This document shows positions 8,133 through 17,671 of a stretch of DNA of 64,000 bases, in pieces. Location of the stretch: contig NZ_RQYM01000003.1 of the NCBI RefSeq assembly GCF_003859945.1, forward strand, positions 62,001 to 126,000, written 5' to 3'. The notes under the pieces are model-generated. The model searched no databases and was not told the origin of the DNA. It saw only the letters and a program-made list of their open reading frames with translations. Numbering within the stretch: position 1 is the stretch's first letter; each line of letters opens with the position of its first letter. The translations under genes were made by a program, and so were the position numbers. Origin of the DNA: Leucobacter sp. OH1287. GTDB taxonomy: Bacteria > Actinomycetota > Actinomycetes > Actinomycetales > Microbacteriaceae.

Positions 8133-9038
8133 ATGATCGAGTTCAAATCCGTTTCAAAACACTACGGCGGGGTTGCTGCCGTTCGGGACTTCTCGCTGCA
8201 AATACCGGAGGGTCAGACGCTCGTGTTCGTCGGCTCCTCCGGGTCAGGTAAAACCACACTGCTGCGGATGATCAACCGGATGGTTGAACCGAGCAAAGGT
8301 CAGGTTTTAATCGCCGGTCAAGACGTGCAAGTAACCGACGCGGTCAAGCTGCGGCGCAGTATCGGCTATGTTATGCAACACGGCGGCCTGCTGCCGCACC
8401 GCACCGTACAAGACAACGTTGCAACGGTGCCGAGACTCAACGGAACCGCCAAACAAACCGCGCGCTTACAGGCGCTGGAACTGCTCGAACGGGTGGGATT
8501 GGATCCCAAACTCGCCAAACGCTACCCGCGGGAGCTCTCGGGTGGGCAGCAGCAGCGTGTCGGTGTTGCGCGGGCGCTGGCTGCGGATCCTCAGATTCTG
8601 TTGATGGATGAGCCATTTGCCGCGGTGGATCCGATCGTCCGCCGAGAATTGCAGCTGGAGCTGATGCGGCTGCAGGCGGAGCTTGGGAAAACAGTTGTGT
8701 TTGTCACCCACGATATTGATGAGGCGCTGCTGCTTGGCGACACCGTTGTTGTGCTAAAAAACGCCGGTGAGATTGCGCAAATAGGCACGCCTGAGCAGCT
8801 GGTTAGTGAACCGGCGGATGATTTTGTGCGTGACTTTATCGGTTTTGATCGCAGCGACCGCAGGCTAACAACGGTGACGCGCGGCGGTGTGAAATACGTT
8901 GTTGACGCAACCGGCAGGCCGCTCGGTCTGCTCGGTGAGGAACAGTCACCGGCAGCCGTGCAGGGGCAGGCAGAGGGCGACTTGCAGGCAGCGCAGGGGC
9001 AGGCTAGAGATCAGCTGACCGCGGAGGCGAGCGCCTAA
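8133..9038 (+). CDS. Osmoprotectant-type ABC transporter, ATP-binding protein (OpuCA/ProV-like)
   Basis: A 301-residue ATPase that energises an importer for glycine betaine, carnitine, choline or a related compound. The Walker A motif is GSSGSGKTTLL (from about residue 35), the signature is ELSGGQQQRVGVARAL, and Walker B is QILLMDEPFAAVDP. After the ATPase core comes a C-terminal extension of about 80 residues; the family often has CBS domains there, but this one is short, with a Gln/Ala-rich end. The stop TAA overlaps the ATG of the first permease by one base. It is the first gene of a four-gene operon: ATPase, permease, permease, binding protein. Confidence 0.9.
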   Translation: MIEFKSVSKHYGGVAAVRDFSLQIPEGQTLVFVGSSGSGKTTLLRMINRMVEPSKGQVLIAGQDVQVTDAVKLRRSIGYVMQHGGLLPHRTVQDNVATVPRLNGTAKQTARLQALELLERVGLDPKLAKRYPRELSGGQQQRVGVARALAADPQILLMDEPFAAVDPIVRRELQLELMRLQAELGKTVVFVTHDIDEALLLGDTVVVLKNAGEIAQIGTPEQLVSEPADDFVRDFIGFDRSDRRLTTVTRGGVKYVVDATGRPLGLLGEEQSPAAVQGQAEGDLQAAQGQARDQLTAEASA

Positions 9039-9838
9039 TGGAGTGGCTGCTCAACAACCTCGACAGTGTGCTGCGGCTAACCTGGCAGCATCTGCTGTTG
9101 AGCGTTCCGGCGGTGCTTTTGAGTGTGCTGATCGCGGTGCCGATCGGTCGGCTCGCATACCGACTACCGCGGGTTGGCGGAGCGCTTTTGGTTTTAACCT
9201 CGCTGCTCTACGCGATTCCGGCGCTGCCGCTACTGATTCTGATACCGGTGATTTTTGGGGTGCCACTGCGCTCGGGCGCGGTGATGGTGATCGGGCTGAC
9301 GGTCTACGGTGTCGCGCTTTTGGTGCGAACCTCCGCCGACGCTTTTAGTGCTGTGCCCGCCGCTGCGCGCGATGCAGCGATGGCGCTTGGCTACTCTAAA
9401 ACGGCGATGCTGTGGCGGGTTGAGCTGCCGCTCGCCGTGCCGGTGCTGCTCTCCGGGGTGCGGGTTGTTACCGTGTCAACGATCGGGCTGACAACTATCG
9501 GTTCGCTGCTCGGGATCCCGAGTCTCGGCAGTCTGCTAACTGATGGATTCCAGCGTGGCATTGCCGCTGAGGTGATAACCGGTATTGCGGCGACGCTTAT
9601 TTTGGCGCTGCTGTGTGACGCGCTACTGCTTTTGTGCGGGCGGGTGCTCGCGCCGTGGCAGTGGCGGAGTAGGAGAAGCCGCTGTGAGGCCATCGAATCC
9701 GCAGAGCAGTCACCCGTGCGATCCGCTATCGCAGGCGAAGGATCCGCAGCACCCACCGACCGAGGTGGTGCGTGCGCGGGATCCGTTGAACATCGCGGTG
9801 TGCCAGTGAACACCGCAGACCGAGGGGAGGCGCTGTGA
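9038..9838 (+). CDS. Osmoprotectant-type ABC transporter permease 1
   Basis: A 266-residue inner-membrane permease with about five to six hydrophobic helices in the first 215 residues. It carries the coupling-loop EAA-like motif AAARDAAMALGYSKTAMLWRVELPLAVPV, as in OpuCB/ProW proteins. The last 50 or so residues are hydrophilic and rich in Arg, Ser and Gly, an extension that most homologues lack. Its start overlaps the ATPase stop by one base, and its stop overlaps the next permease start by four bases (GTGA), so the three are translationally coupled. Confidence 0.88.
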   Translation: MEWLLNNLDSVLRLTWQHLLLSVPAVLLSVLIAVPIGRLAYRLPRVGGALLVLTSLLYAIPALPLLILIPVIFGVPLRSGAVMVIGLTVYGVALLVRTSADAFSAVPAAARDAAMALGYSKTAMLWRVELPLAVPVLLSGVRVVTVSTIGLTTIGSLLGIPSLGSLLTDGFQRGIAAEVITGIAATLILALLCDALLLLCGRVLAPWQWRSRRSRCEAIESAEQSPVRSAIAGEGSAAPTDRGGACAGSVEHRGVPVNTADRGEAL

Positions 9839-10500
9839 ACCTGTTGCTGGACGCGCTCGCCTGGATCAGCGATCCACAAAACTGGCAGGGCAGCTCGGGC
9901 ATCCCGGTGCGTCTCACCCAGCACCTCGCCATCACAGCGGTGACGGTGCTCTGCGCGAGCCTAATCGCGATCCCGGCTGGTCTGCTGATCGGGCACACCA
10001 GGAAGGGTGCCGGTCTCATCGGCGGTGTCACCGGCGCGGCGCGAGCGATCCCCACGCTCGGTGTTTTAACGCTCGTCGGGCTGGTCGTGGGAATCGGCGC
10101 CGTTGCACCGGTTATCGCGCTCGTGGTGCTCGCAATTCCGTCGCTGCTGGCGGGAGCCTACGCGGGTGTGCAGGCGATTAACCGTGAACTGCCGCAGGCC
10201 GCGAAGGCGATCGGTATGAGCAGCAGCCAGGTGCTGCTGCGGGTTGAACTGCCGCTTGCGCTGCCGATTATTATCGGCGGTTTTCGCGCCGCCGTGCTGC
10301 AGGTTATCGCAACCGCAACACTCGCCGCCTACGTCGCCGATCTGGGCCTCGGCAGGTACCTGTTTGCGGGCCTAAAATCGCGTGATTACGCCGAGATGCT
10401 GGGCGGATCCCTGCTGGTTGCGCTGCTCGCGTTAACCGCTGAACTGCTGCTTGCGGGGCTGCAGCACCTGGCAAAACGCCGGTTTGCACTCTCAGTTTAA
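9835..10500 (+). CDS. Osmoprotectant-type ABC transporter permease 2
   Basis: A 221-residue permease with the same fold as its upstream neighbour. It contains the coupling-loop stretch QAAKAIGMSSSQVLLRVELPLALP and about five to six membrane helices. Its GTG start overlaps the previous stop by four bases. Two different permeases plus one ATPase and one lipoprotein is the OpuC-like arrangement. The substrate cannot be decided from sequence. Confidence 0.88.
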   Translation: MNLLLDALAWISDPQNWQGSSGIPVRLTQHLAITAVTVLCASLIAIPAGLLIGHTRKGAGLIGGVTGAARAIPTLGVLTLVGLVVGIGAVAPVIALVVLAIPSLLAGAYAGVQAINRELPQAAKAIGMSSSQVLLRVELPLALPIIIGGFRAAVLQVIATATLAAYVADLGLGRYLFAGLKSRDYAEMLGGSLLVALLALTAELLLAGLQHLAKRRFALSV

Positions 10501-10606
10501 GCCACTAGGCTGGTTAAGCTAACGAACCGTTTTGGGCGGGCGAGCTGGTTTTTCGGCACCGCAGAACGGTTTAGTAAACCCAACAAGCAAAGCGGAGGTA
10601 ATAACG

Positions 10607-11518
10607 GTGTCTAACTCAAACATGCGCAGGGTATTTGCGGGGCTGGTTGGTTTTGCTGCCGCGGCTGCTTTATTGACGGGGTGCGGCAGCGGGGATCCGC
10701 TCTCAACGGGCAATCAGGGTGACGGTGAAGAAACCATTGTGATCGGCTCGCAGGACTACTACTCAAACGAGATTATTGCCGAGATTTACGCCCAGGCACT
10801 GGAAGCGGAAGGTTTCAGCGTTGACCGGCAGTTCCGGATCGGGCAGCGAGAAATCTATCTGCCGGAGATCGAAGCGGGCAAAATCGACCTGTTCCCGGAG
10901 TACACCGGTCCGCTCCTGCAGTACTGGGAGGCTGACACCGAGGCGCGGCTGAGCGATGATGTTTATCAGGCGCTGCAGCAGGCGACGCCTGACGATCTGC
11001 AGGTTTTGGACCAGTCACCGGCAACCGACCAGGACTCCTATGTCGTTACCGAGGAGTTTGCGAAAACCTGGAATCTGCGGTCGATCGAGGATTTGCAGCG
11101 GGTGACGGATCCGCTAACCCTCGGCGCTAACTCGGAGGCGGAGCAGCGGCCGAACGGCCCGAAGGGGCTGCAGGAGAGCTACGGCGTGAGCGTTGGTTTC
11201 ACCCCTATTGAGGACGGCGGCGGATCGCTGACCGTGAAGGCGCTGCAGGACAACGATATTCAGCTCGCCATTATTTACACCGCTGATCCGAGCATTAAAA
11301 CCAATAATCTGGTGGCGCTGGAGGACACCGCCGGCCTGTTTCTCGCGTCACACGTAGTGCCGCTTGCCAGTGCGGATCTGGACCCGAAGGCAGCCAAGGT
11401 GGTTAATCGTGTCAGCGAGGCACTCACCGCGGATGACCTGGTGCAGTTGAACGCCCGCAGCGTTAACGAGCAGCTCTCCCCGGATGTGATCGCGAGGGAC
11501 TGGTTGCAGAACCTTTAG
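10607..11518 (+). CDS. Osmoprotectant-type ABC transporter substrate-binding lipoprotein
   Basis: A 303-residue binding protein of the OpuAC/OpuCC type. The GTG start at 10607 is favoured over an upstream frame extension because AGCGGAGGT lies about seven bases before it and a lipoprotein signal follows at once: basic MRR, then a hydrophobic stretch ending in the lipobox LLTGC. The mature protein carries the typical opening ETIVIGSQDYYSNEIIAEIY and the conserved FPEYTG segment. It would be anchored outside the membrane and deliver ligand to the two permeases encoded upstream. No convincing terminator follows. Confidence 0.9.
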   Translation: MSNSNMRRVFAGLVGFAAAAALLTGCGSGDPLSTGNQGDGEETIVIGSQDYYSNEIIAEIYAQALEAEGFSVDRQFRIGQREIYLPEIEAGKIDLFPEYTGPLLQYWEADTEARLSDDVYQALQQATPDDLQVLDQSPATDQDSYVVTEEFAKTWNLRSIEDLQRVTDPLTLGANSEAEQRPNGPKGLQESYGVSVGFTPIEDGGGSLTVKALQDNDIQLAIIYTADPSIKTNNLVALEDTAGLFLASHVVPLASADLDPKAAKVVNRVSEALTADDLVQLNARSVNEQLSPDVIARDWLQNL

Positions 11519-11560
11519 ACTGACTACAGGACCTTTAGACCGGTTGCAGAACCTTTAAGC
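11497..11560 (+). repeat. Imperfect repeats of the 3' end of the binding-protein gene
   Basis: The gene end GACTGGTTGCAGAACCTTTAG is followed by a diverged copy (CTACAGGACCTTTAGAC) and then a better copy (CGGTTGCAGAACCTTTAAGC). The stop codon region therefore appears about three times in 64 bases. This looks like local tandem duplication by slippage. Confidence 0.6.
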
Positions 11561-11836
11561 GGGTGACGGCCGGGACGACCCGGTTGCTTCCCAGCGGGAA
11601 AATCTCGGTGGGAGCGGATCCACCCGCGGTACCTTTGCGCCAAAAACAAGCTGAGTGTCTGGTAACAGACCGCCCATAAACTAGAAAATTCGCGCACATA
11701 ATGCTAGGTTAGGTCAGTAGCAAAGTCTCATGCACAGCTTTAATGTTGTCTTGACTCTTGGTTTAATTGCGGCGTTTAGGCGTTGCGATTACCGCAGCTA
11801 ATGGGTGTTTAGCCAGTTTTGGCAGAGGAGAAATGG
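11519..11836. other. Noncoding stretch before the M23 hydrolase
   Basis: About 318 bases without a convincing gene. It holds the short 3'-end repeats described separately and a possible promoter: TTGACT at 11751-11756, with only weak -10 candidates downstream (TTTAGG near 11775). I see no RNA gene and no strong terminator. A regulatory leader for the cell-wall hydrolase is possible. Confidence 0.4.
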
Positions 11837-13171
11837 GTGGCTGAAGCGTTAAAAAAGAAGATATTAAGGGCCGGGGTTGCCGGCGCGCTGGTGTTTGCGA
11901 TTACCGGAACCGGCGCGGTTGCGCAGCAGTTTAACGCCTCCCCGGCGGCGGCGCTTGATCTGCCGACCTGGGATGATGTGCAGGCGGCGAAGGCTAACGA
12001 GGCTGCAGCGGCGCAGAAGGTTACCGAGATTGAGGGACTGATCGAGCAGGTGAAGTCAGAGGTGGCGACCCTGCAGCAGGCGGCTGTTGACGCGCAGGCG
12101 AAGGCCGCGGCGGCGATGGAGGAGTTCAACGCCGCCGACCAAAAGACACAGCGTCTGCAAGAGCAGGCGAGCGAGAGCCAGCAGAAGGCTGAGGCGACAG
12201 CCCAGTCAGCGGCCTCGATTGTGTCACAGATGTACCGGTCAGGCGGTGTGGATCGGAACCTTGAGCTGTTTATTGACAGCGACGCCGACACCGCCGATGC
12301 GCTGCTCGACAGACTCGCGAGCATGTCAAAGGCAACCGAGCGCAACTCGAAACTCTCAGACGATGCAACCCAGGCGATGAACACCGCTGTTTCGCTCGGC
12401 AAGCAGGCTGAGGAGGCTGAAGCGGAGCGTGAGCGGCTGTGGCAGGAGTCAGAGCAGGAGTATCAGAACGCGGGTAAAGCCGTTGAAGATGCTCGTGTTA
12501 GGCAGCAACAGGCCGAGGATAACCAGCGAGAGTTGGAGGCGCAGCTTGCCGCGCTGAAAGACCAGACAACCACAACGGTTGCCGGCTACCAGGAGCGCCT
12601 ACGGATTGAGGCGGAGGAGCGGCGTCGCCGTGAAGAAGAGGCTGCCCGCCAGGCAGCCGCAGCGGCTGAGGAAGCCCGGCGCAGGGCTGCGGCCGCAGCA
12701 GCCTCCGCAAACAGCGGCAGCCGCGGTGGCGGCGGCGGTGGCGGCGGTGGCGTTGTTGTTGCACCGCCTGCATCATCGGGAGGCTGGTCCGCACCGCTTC
12801 CCGCTGGCAGCTACCGCACAACCTGCCCGTTCCTCTGCTACTACGGACACGACGGGCATGACCTGGGAGCGCCAGCGTGGACCCCGATCTACGCGGCAGC
12901 ATCCGGCAGGGTTTATTTCTCTGGCTGGGACAGGCTCGGCGGTAACGCGGTGTTTATTGACCACGGCGCGGGTGTTCACACCTGGTACGGTCACATGGTT
13001 ACCGCGCCAGCGGTTGGCTACGGTCAGTGGGTTGGTCAGGGCCAGATTATCGGTTACGTTGGTATGACCGGTCTGGCAACCGGTAACCACCTGCACTTTG
13101 CGACCCGCGTTTACGGCGTTGCGCAGAACCCATACAACTTTATGGCGGCCCGCGGCGTTTACTTGAACTAG
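11837..13171 (+). CDS. Secreted coiled-coil M23 peptidoglycan endopeptidase
   Basis: A 444-residue NlpC/EnvC-like cell-wall hydrolase. The GTG start at 11837 is set by GAGGAG six bases upstream; a TTG at 11819 has no such site. A signal peptide is visible: basic LKKKILR, a hydrophobic AGVAGALVFAITGTGAVAQ, then an Ala-rich cleavage zone. Residues of about 50-275 form a long coiled coil rich in Ala, Glu and Gln, followed by a Gly-rich linker. The C-terminal M23 domain keeps the zinc motifs HDGHDLGAP, WYGHM and HLHF. Such proteins cleave peptide cross-links during division, and the coiled coil usually regulates them. Confidence 0.9.
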   Translation: MAEALKKKILRAGVAGALVFAITGTGAVAQQFNASPAAALDLPTWDDVQAAKANEAAAAQKVTEIEGLIEQVKSEVATLQQAAVDAQAKAAAAMEEFNAADQKTQRLQEQASESQQKAEATAQSAASIVSQMYRSGGVDRNLELFIDSDADTADALLDRLASMSKATERNSKLSDDATQAMNTAVSLGKQAEEAEAERERLWQESEQEYQNAGKAVEDARVRQQQAEDNQRELEAQLAALKDQTTTTVAGYQERLRIEAEERRRREEEAARQAAAAAEEARRRAAAAAASANSGSRGGGGGGGGGVVVAPPASSGGWSAPLPAGSYRTTCPFLCYYGHDGHDLGAPAWTPIYAAASGRVYFSGWDRLGGNAVFIDHGAGVHTWYGHMVTAPAVGYGQWVGQGQIIGYVGMTGLATGNHLHFATRVYGVAQNPYNFMAARGVYLN

Positions 13172-13282
13172 CAGGAGCCAGCCTGTGCCGGCTAAAGGTC
13201 GCTAGCTGCTGCTGGATCCGGCCGCGGCACCCCCAAAGCTGGTTAGGCGTTAGGTTAGGGGCTAGATTAGGGGCTAAGCGTA

Positions 13283-13325
13283 AAAAGAGCGCGGCCCGGT
13301 GAGCTTTTTCACCGAGCCGCGTTTT
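13283..13325. terminator. Bidirectional terminator between M23 hydrolase and ppa
   Basis: A long stem, CGCGGC-CGGTGA pairing with TCACCG-GCCGCG, has an A-rich run on its left (TAAAAAG) and TTTT on its right. It can therefore terminate both convergent genes. The flank 13228-13280 also contains several GTTAGG/GGGGCTA repeats. Confidence 0.85.
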
Positions 13326-13339
13326 CGCGTAACTGGCCG

Positions 13340-13831
13340 TTAGTGGTCTGACGCAGCGAGGCGCTCAATCGCCTCCTGGATTAGCTGCTCAGCGTCAGCT
13401 GCGCTGCCCCAGGCGTCAACCTTCACAAACTTGCCAGGCTCGAGATCCTTGTAGCGCTCGAAGAAGTGCTCAATCTCTTTCCGGGTGTACTCCGGGATGT
13501 CGTTTACGTCCTGAATGTGCTGCCAGCGTGGGTCCTTGTGCTGCACAGCAATAACCTTGTCGTCACCGCCGGCCTCATCGCTCATCCGCAGCACACCAAC
13601 CGGGCGCACCTTCACACCAACGCCGGGGAAAACCGGGTAGTCGAGCAGCACGAGCACGTCCAGCGGGTCACCGTCCTCACCCAGGGTGTTCTCAAAGAAA
13701 CCGTAGTCGGTTGGGTAGACAAAGTTGGTGTAGAGCACGCGATCCAGGTAGACGCGACCGGTCTCGTGGTCAACCTCGTACTTGTTGCGGCTACCCTTGG
13801 GGATCTCAATTACTGCATCATAGCTCGCCAT
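13340..13831 (-). CDS. ppa: Inorganic pyrophosphatase, family I
   Basis: A 163-residue cytosolic enzyme that hydrolyses pyrophosphate to two phosphates with Mg. Family signatures are visible: the opening [15 protein letters not shown], the metal-binding stretch [11 protein letters not shown] and KDPRWQ. Length is typical for bacterial family I. It stands alone, ends at the shared terminator, and its start faces the divergent tilS across a 120-base promoter region. Confidence 0.96.
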   Translation of the reverse strand: MASYDAVIEIPKGSRNKYEVDHETGRVYLDRVLYTNFVYPTDYGFFENTLGEDGDPLDVLVLLDYPVFPGVGVKVRPVGVLRMSDEAGGDDKVIAVQHKDPRWQHIQDVNDIPEYTRKEIEHFFERYKDLEPGKFVKVDAWGSAADAEQLIQEAIERLAASDH

Positions 13832-13952
13832 TATCTCTCCTAAGTGTGATTAAGTATTATTACAATCCCTAATAGTCTACTGTGCTCAAGCCACCAGGCA
13901 AACAACCGGCCGTTAGCTAAACAGCACAAGCAAACAGAACGGGGGGCATGCT

Positions 13953-14987
13953 ATGCAGCCACTCTTGCGACCGAGTCTCCACCCGGCGACCGCGCTCACC
14001 CGAAACGCCGTCTATCAGAGTCTCACCCGCTACGCAGACGGCAGCCCCGAGAGACTCGGCACCGTCTTTGTTGGACTCTCCGGCGGCGCGGATTCACTCG
14101 CCCTGCTCGCCGCAACCGCGTTTGTGACGCAGCGGCTCGGGGTTAACTGCGCCGCCATTATTGTGGATCACGGACTACAGCCCGACTCGGAGCAGGTCGC
14201 CGCCAGAGCGGCTGAGCAGGCACGGGATTTGCTGGTTCGTGACGTGCGAACGGTGCGGGTCACCGTCACAGAGCGTGGTGAGGGGCTTGAGGCGGCAGCC
14301 CGCGCGGCACGTTTTGCGGTGTTTAGCGAGCAGCTCGGAGACAACGATGTGCTGCTGCTCGGCCACAACCAGAACGACCAGGCCGAGCAGGTGCTGCTCG
14401 GTTTAGCGCGTGGATCCGGGCTCCGCGCAATCGCCGGTATCGCCCCCGCCCGCGGCCAAATCCTGCGCCCCTTCCTGGACCTCGACAGGCCGACGATTGA
14501 AACGGCCTGCGCTGCCCAGCAGATTCAGCCGTGGCGGGATCCACACAACGAGGATGAGCGGTTTCTGCGAGTGCGGGTGAGGCGGCGGGTGCTGCCGTTT
14601 CTGGAGGAGCAGCTTGGCCCGGGCGTTGCCCAGTCGCTTGTTAGAACGGCGCAGCAGGCACGAGATGACGCAGACTATTTCGCGCAGCTGGTGCCACCGC
14701 TCGTCGACGCAGCCGAGATAGTCGCAACCGAGGCGGATCCGCTGCCCCCCGAGGTTAATTACTGTCTGGATGTCAGCAGCATCGAGGGCCAACCGGCGGC
14801 GCTTTTGAAGCGGATTGTGCGGGAGGCGGCTAGGCGGTCGGCGGGGGTGAGCCTCAGCGCAAACCACACCGAGCAGGTTGTGCGGCTGATCCACCACTGG
14901 CGGGGACAGAAACAGCTGGAGCTTGAGGGTGTTCGCGTGCAGCGAGCGGCTAACAGGCTTTTCTTTAAGCCTGGGGCTATAACATAG
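13953..14987 (+). CDS. tilS: tRNA(Ile)-lysidine synthase
   Basis: Modifies the wobble C of the tRNA-Ile CAU anticodon to lysidine, changing its identity from Met to Ile. The ATP-pyrophosphatase loop GLSGGADSLALLAA lies near residues 42-55 and is intact, followed by the VDHGLQPDS segment. At 344 residues it is the short actinobacterial form without the full C-terminal domain. GGGGGG precedes ATG 13953. It is followed by hpt and ftsH, a conserved actinobacterial order. Confidence 0.92.
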   Translation: MQPLLRPSLHPATALTRNAVYQSLTRYADGSPERLGTVFVGLSGGADSLALLAATAFVTQRLGVNCAAIIVDHGLQPDSEQVAARAAEQARDLLVRDVRTVRVTVTERGEGLEAAARAARFAVFSEQLGDNDVLLLGHNQNDQAEQVLLGLARGSGLRAIAGIAPARGQILRPFLDLDRPTIETACAAQQIQPWRDPHNEDERFLRVRVRRRVLPFLEEQLGPGVAQSLVRTAQQARDDADYFAQLVPPLVDAAEIVATEADPLPPEVNYCLDVSSIEGQPAALLKRIVREAARRSAGVSLSANHTEQVVRLIHHWRGQKQLELEGVRVQRAANRLFFKPGAIT

Positions 14988-15020
14988 AGGAGTATTGGTT
15001 TATCTGAGCAAAGGAACAAC

Positions 15021-15575
15021 ATGCGCGCGAGCGATCTTGGTGATGAGCTGCAGCGAGTTTTGTACACCGAAGGGCAACTGCATGAGCGGTTAGACGAGCT
15101 GGCAAAACAGATTGACGCTGACTACGCAGGTAAACAACCGCCGCTGCTGGTGGGTGTTTTGAAGGGCGCTGTGATGGTTGTTGCTGATCTGTCGCGCAGA
15201 CTGAGCTTCCAAGCTGAGATGGACTGGATGGCCGTCTCAAGCTACGGTTCGGGCACCAAATCATCCGGTGTTGTCAAGATTCTGAAGGATCTCGACCAGG
15301 ATGTGACGGGCCGTGAGGTGCTGATTGTTGAGGACATTATCGACTCCGGGCTGACGCTCGCCTGGTTGAAGGATAACCTTTTGAGCCGTGGCGCAAAGGA
15401 CGTGAAAATTTGCACGATGCTGCGCAAACCGGAGGCATTGAAGGTTGTTATCGACGTCGACTATCTTGGTTTTGATATCCCAAACGAGTTTGTTGTTGGC
15501 TACGGGCTTGACTACGCTGAGCGGTATCGCAACCTGCGCGATGTTGCAGTGCTCTCACCGCACGTTTATTCGTAA
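15021..15575 (+). CDS. hpt: Hypoxanthine phosphoribosyltransferase
   Basis: Purine salvage enzyme joining hypoxanthine or guanine to PRPP. The PRPP-binding motif VLIVEDIIDSGLTL and the flexible-loop region WMAVSSYGSGTKSSG are present. The base-recognition end contains FVVGYGLDYAERYRNL. The length of 184 residues is typical. It starts 33 bases after tilS and is followed by ftsH 37 bases later, so the three are probably co-transcribed. Confidence 0.95.
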   Translation: MRASDLGDELQRVLYTEGQLHERLDELAKQIDADYAGKQPPLLVGVLKGAVMVVADLSRRLSFQAEMDWMAVSSYGSGTKSSGVVKILKDLDQDVTGREVLIVEDIIDSGLTLAWLKDNLLSRGAKDVKICTMLRKPEALKVVIDVDYLGFDIPNEFVVGYGLDYAERYRNLRDVAVLSPHVYS

Positions 15576-15612
15576 CGAGTTTTTAGCAAGAGTTATTTCA
15601 TAAGGAGCCTAC

Positions 15613-17670
15613 TTGGCCGAGGCAAAAGCAAAACCAAAGAAGCTGTTTCGCGGTCCCTGGATCTACGTTATTTTAGCGCCTGTTTTGGTGCTGCTCGGGT
15701 GGTCGCTGTTGATGAACGGCGCAAACCCGGAGGTGTCAACGCAGCGCGGTTTGGCGATCCTCGCCGGTGACACCGTGAAGCGGGCGCAGGTGATTGACGG
15801 TGAACAGCGCGTCAACCTGGAGCTCACCAAGGCGGATAAAAAAACCGGCACAACCGCTGTCCACTTCTACTATGTTGAGCAGCGCGGTGAGGCGGTTGTT
15901 GACGCCGTCACCAAGGCAGAGTTGAAAGACGGCTACACCGATAAGGTGCCGCAGCCGAGCGCCTGGTGGTCACTGCTGAGCATTCTGCTGCCGATCCTGG
16001 TTATCGGTGGTCTGTTCTGGTGGATGATCAGCTCAATGGGCAGCGGCGGTAACCGCATGATGCAGTTTGGCAAGTCAAAAGCGAAACTGATGAGCAAAGA
16101 AACCCCGCAGGTGCGCTTTAGCGATGTTGCCGGAGCGGACGAGGCGGTTGAGGAGCTTGAGGAGATTAAAGACTTCCTGCAGGACACGAAGCGTTTCCAA
16201 GCGGTTGGTGCGCGCGTGCCCAAGGGTGTTCTGCTCTACGGCCCTCCGGGAACCGGTAAAACCCTGCTGGCTCGCGCGGTAGCGGGCGAGGCGGGTGTGC
16301 CGTTCTATTCCATCTCGGGATCCGACTTTGTTGAGATGTTCGTTGGTGTCGGTGCGAGCCGCGTCCGTGACCTGTTTAAAGAGGCGAAAGAGAACGCGCC
16401 AGCGATTATCTTCGTTGACGAGATCGACGCGGTCGGTCAGCGCCGCGGCAACGGCATGGGCGGCGGCCACGATGAGCGTGAGCAGACACTCAACCAGCTG
16501 CTGGTTGAGATGGACGGGTTTGACCCGAAGGCAAACGTGATTATGATTGCCGCAACCAACCGTCCAGACATGCTGGATCCGGCGCTTTTGCGTCCGGGAC
16601 GTTTCGACCGGCAGATCGGTGTTGACGCCCCAGACATGAAGGGCCGCCGCAAGATTCTAGAGGTGCACGCGAAGGGTAAGCCACTGTCCAACAACGTTGA
16701 TCTTGACGTTGTTGCCCGTAAAACCCCAGGCTTTACCGGTGCGGATCTCGCAAACGTGCTGAACGAGGCAGCGCTTTTGACGGCGCGCTCTAACGCTGAC
16801 CTGATCGACAACCGGGCCCTCGACGAGGCGATCGACCGGGTGATGGCCGGTCCGCAGCGTCGCACCAGGGTTATGAAGGATCAGGAGCGACTGATCACCG
16901 CCTACCACGAGGGCGGTCACGCGCTGGTTGCTGCAGGCCTCAACCACAGTGATCCGGTCACGAAGATCACGATTATGCCGCGCGGTCGCGCGCTCGGTTA
17001 CACGATGGTGATCCCGATTGACGATAAATACTCGGTGACCCGTAACGAGCTGCAGGATCAGCTCGCCTACGCACTCGGCGGCAGGGTTGCTGAGGAGCTG
17101 GTGTTCCACGATCCAACCACGGGAGCAGGAAACGATATTGAGAAGGCGACCGCAACCGCCCGCAAGATGGTTGTTGAGTACGGCATGAGCGCGAAGCTCG
17201 GGCCGGTGAAGCTGAGCGAGTCGGAGTCGTCACCGTACCTGGGTGAGTTCGGCACCGCCAGGAACTTCTCCGAGAGTGTTGCGCAGCAGGTTGATGATGA
17301 GGTGCGTGAGATTCTGGAGCAGGCGCACAATGAGGCGTACGAGATTCTGACGATGAACCGCGATATTCTTGACCGGCTGGCGCTTGAACTGCTGGAGAAA
17401 GAAACGCTGGACCACAACCAGGTTGCTGAGATCTTCAAGGACGTGAAGAAGATTGCGCCGCGGCCGCAGTGGCTGTCGAGCGAGAAGCGTCCGGTTTCGG
17501 ATCTGCCGCCGGTTGCGGTGCCGAAGTCGGTGAGCGCGGAGGCGCCGGTCGCTCCGGCAGCGCCGGAAGCTGCGGCGGATTCGGCTGTGCCGGGTGCTGC
17601 GGGTGCTGCCCCGGATGCTGCGCCTGGTGCTGCGGGTGCCGCTGCGAACCCCGAGAGTGAAAACAACTAG
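15613..17670 (+). CDS. ftsH: ATP-dependent zinc metalloprotease FtsH
   Basis: A membrane-anchored AAA+ protease that extracts and degrades membrane and short-lived proteins. Two membrane segments (about 16-33 and 117-138) flank a small extracytoplasmic domain. Walker A GPPGTGKT is at 210-217, Walker B IIFVDEID at 265-272, and the zinc motif HEGGH at 432-436. The C-terminal 60 residues are Ala/Pro-rich and probably disordered. The TTG start at 15613 is placed by AAGGAG ten bases upstream. folE begins two bases after the stop. Confidence 0.96.
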   Translation: MAEAKAKPKKLFRGPWIYVILAPVLVLLGWSLLMNGANPEVSTQRGLAILAGDTVKRAQVIDGEQRVNLELTKADKKTGTTAVHFYYVEQRGEAVVDAVTKAELKDGYTDKVPQPSAWWSLLSILLPILVIGGLFWWMISSMGSGGNRMMQFGKSKAKLMSKETPQVRFSDVAGADEAVEELEEIKDFLQDTKRFQAVGARVPKGVLLYGPPGTGKTLLARAVAGEAGVPFYSISGSDFVEMFVGVGASRVRDLFKEAKENAPAIIFVDEIDAVGQRRGNGMGGGHDEREQTLNQLLVEMDGFDPKANVIMIAATNRPDMLDPALLRPGRFDRQIGVDAPDMKGRRKILEVHAKGKPLSNNVDLDVVARKTPGFTGADLANVLNEAALLTARSNADLIDNRALDEAIDRVMAGPQRRTRVMKDQERLITAYHEGGHALVAAGLNHSDPVTKITIMPRGRALGYTMVIPIDDKYSVTRNELQDQLAYALGGRVAEELVFHDPTTGAGNDIEKATATARKMVVEYGMSAKLGPVKLSESESSPYLGEFGTARNFSESVAQQVDDEVREILEQAHNEAYEILTMNRDILDRLALELLEKETLDHNQVAEIFKDVKKIAPRPQWLSSEKRPVSDLPPVAVPKSVSAEAPVAPAAPEAAADSAVPGAAGAAPDAAPGAAGAAANPESENN

Positions 17671-17671
17671 C

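Noticed and set aside
13228-13280. GTTAGG/GGGGCTA repeats near the terminator
   Set aside because: Short, irregular and in a small intergenic gap; no further structure could be supported.
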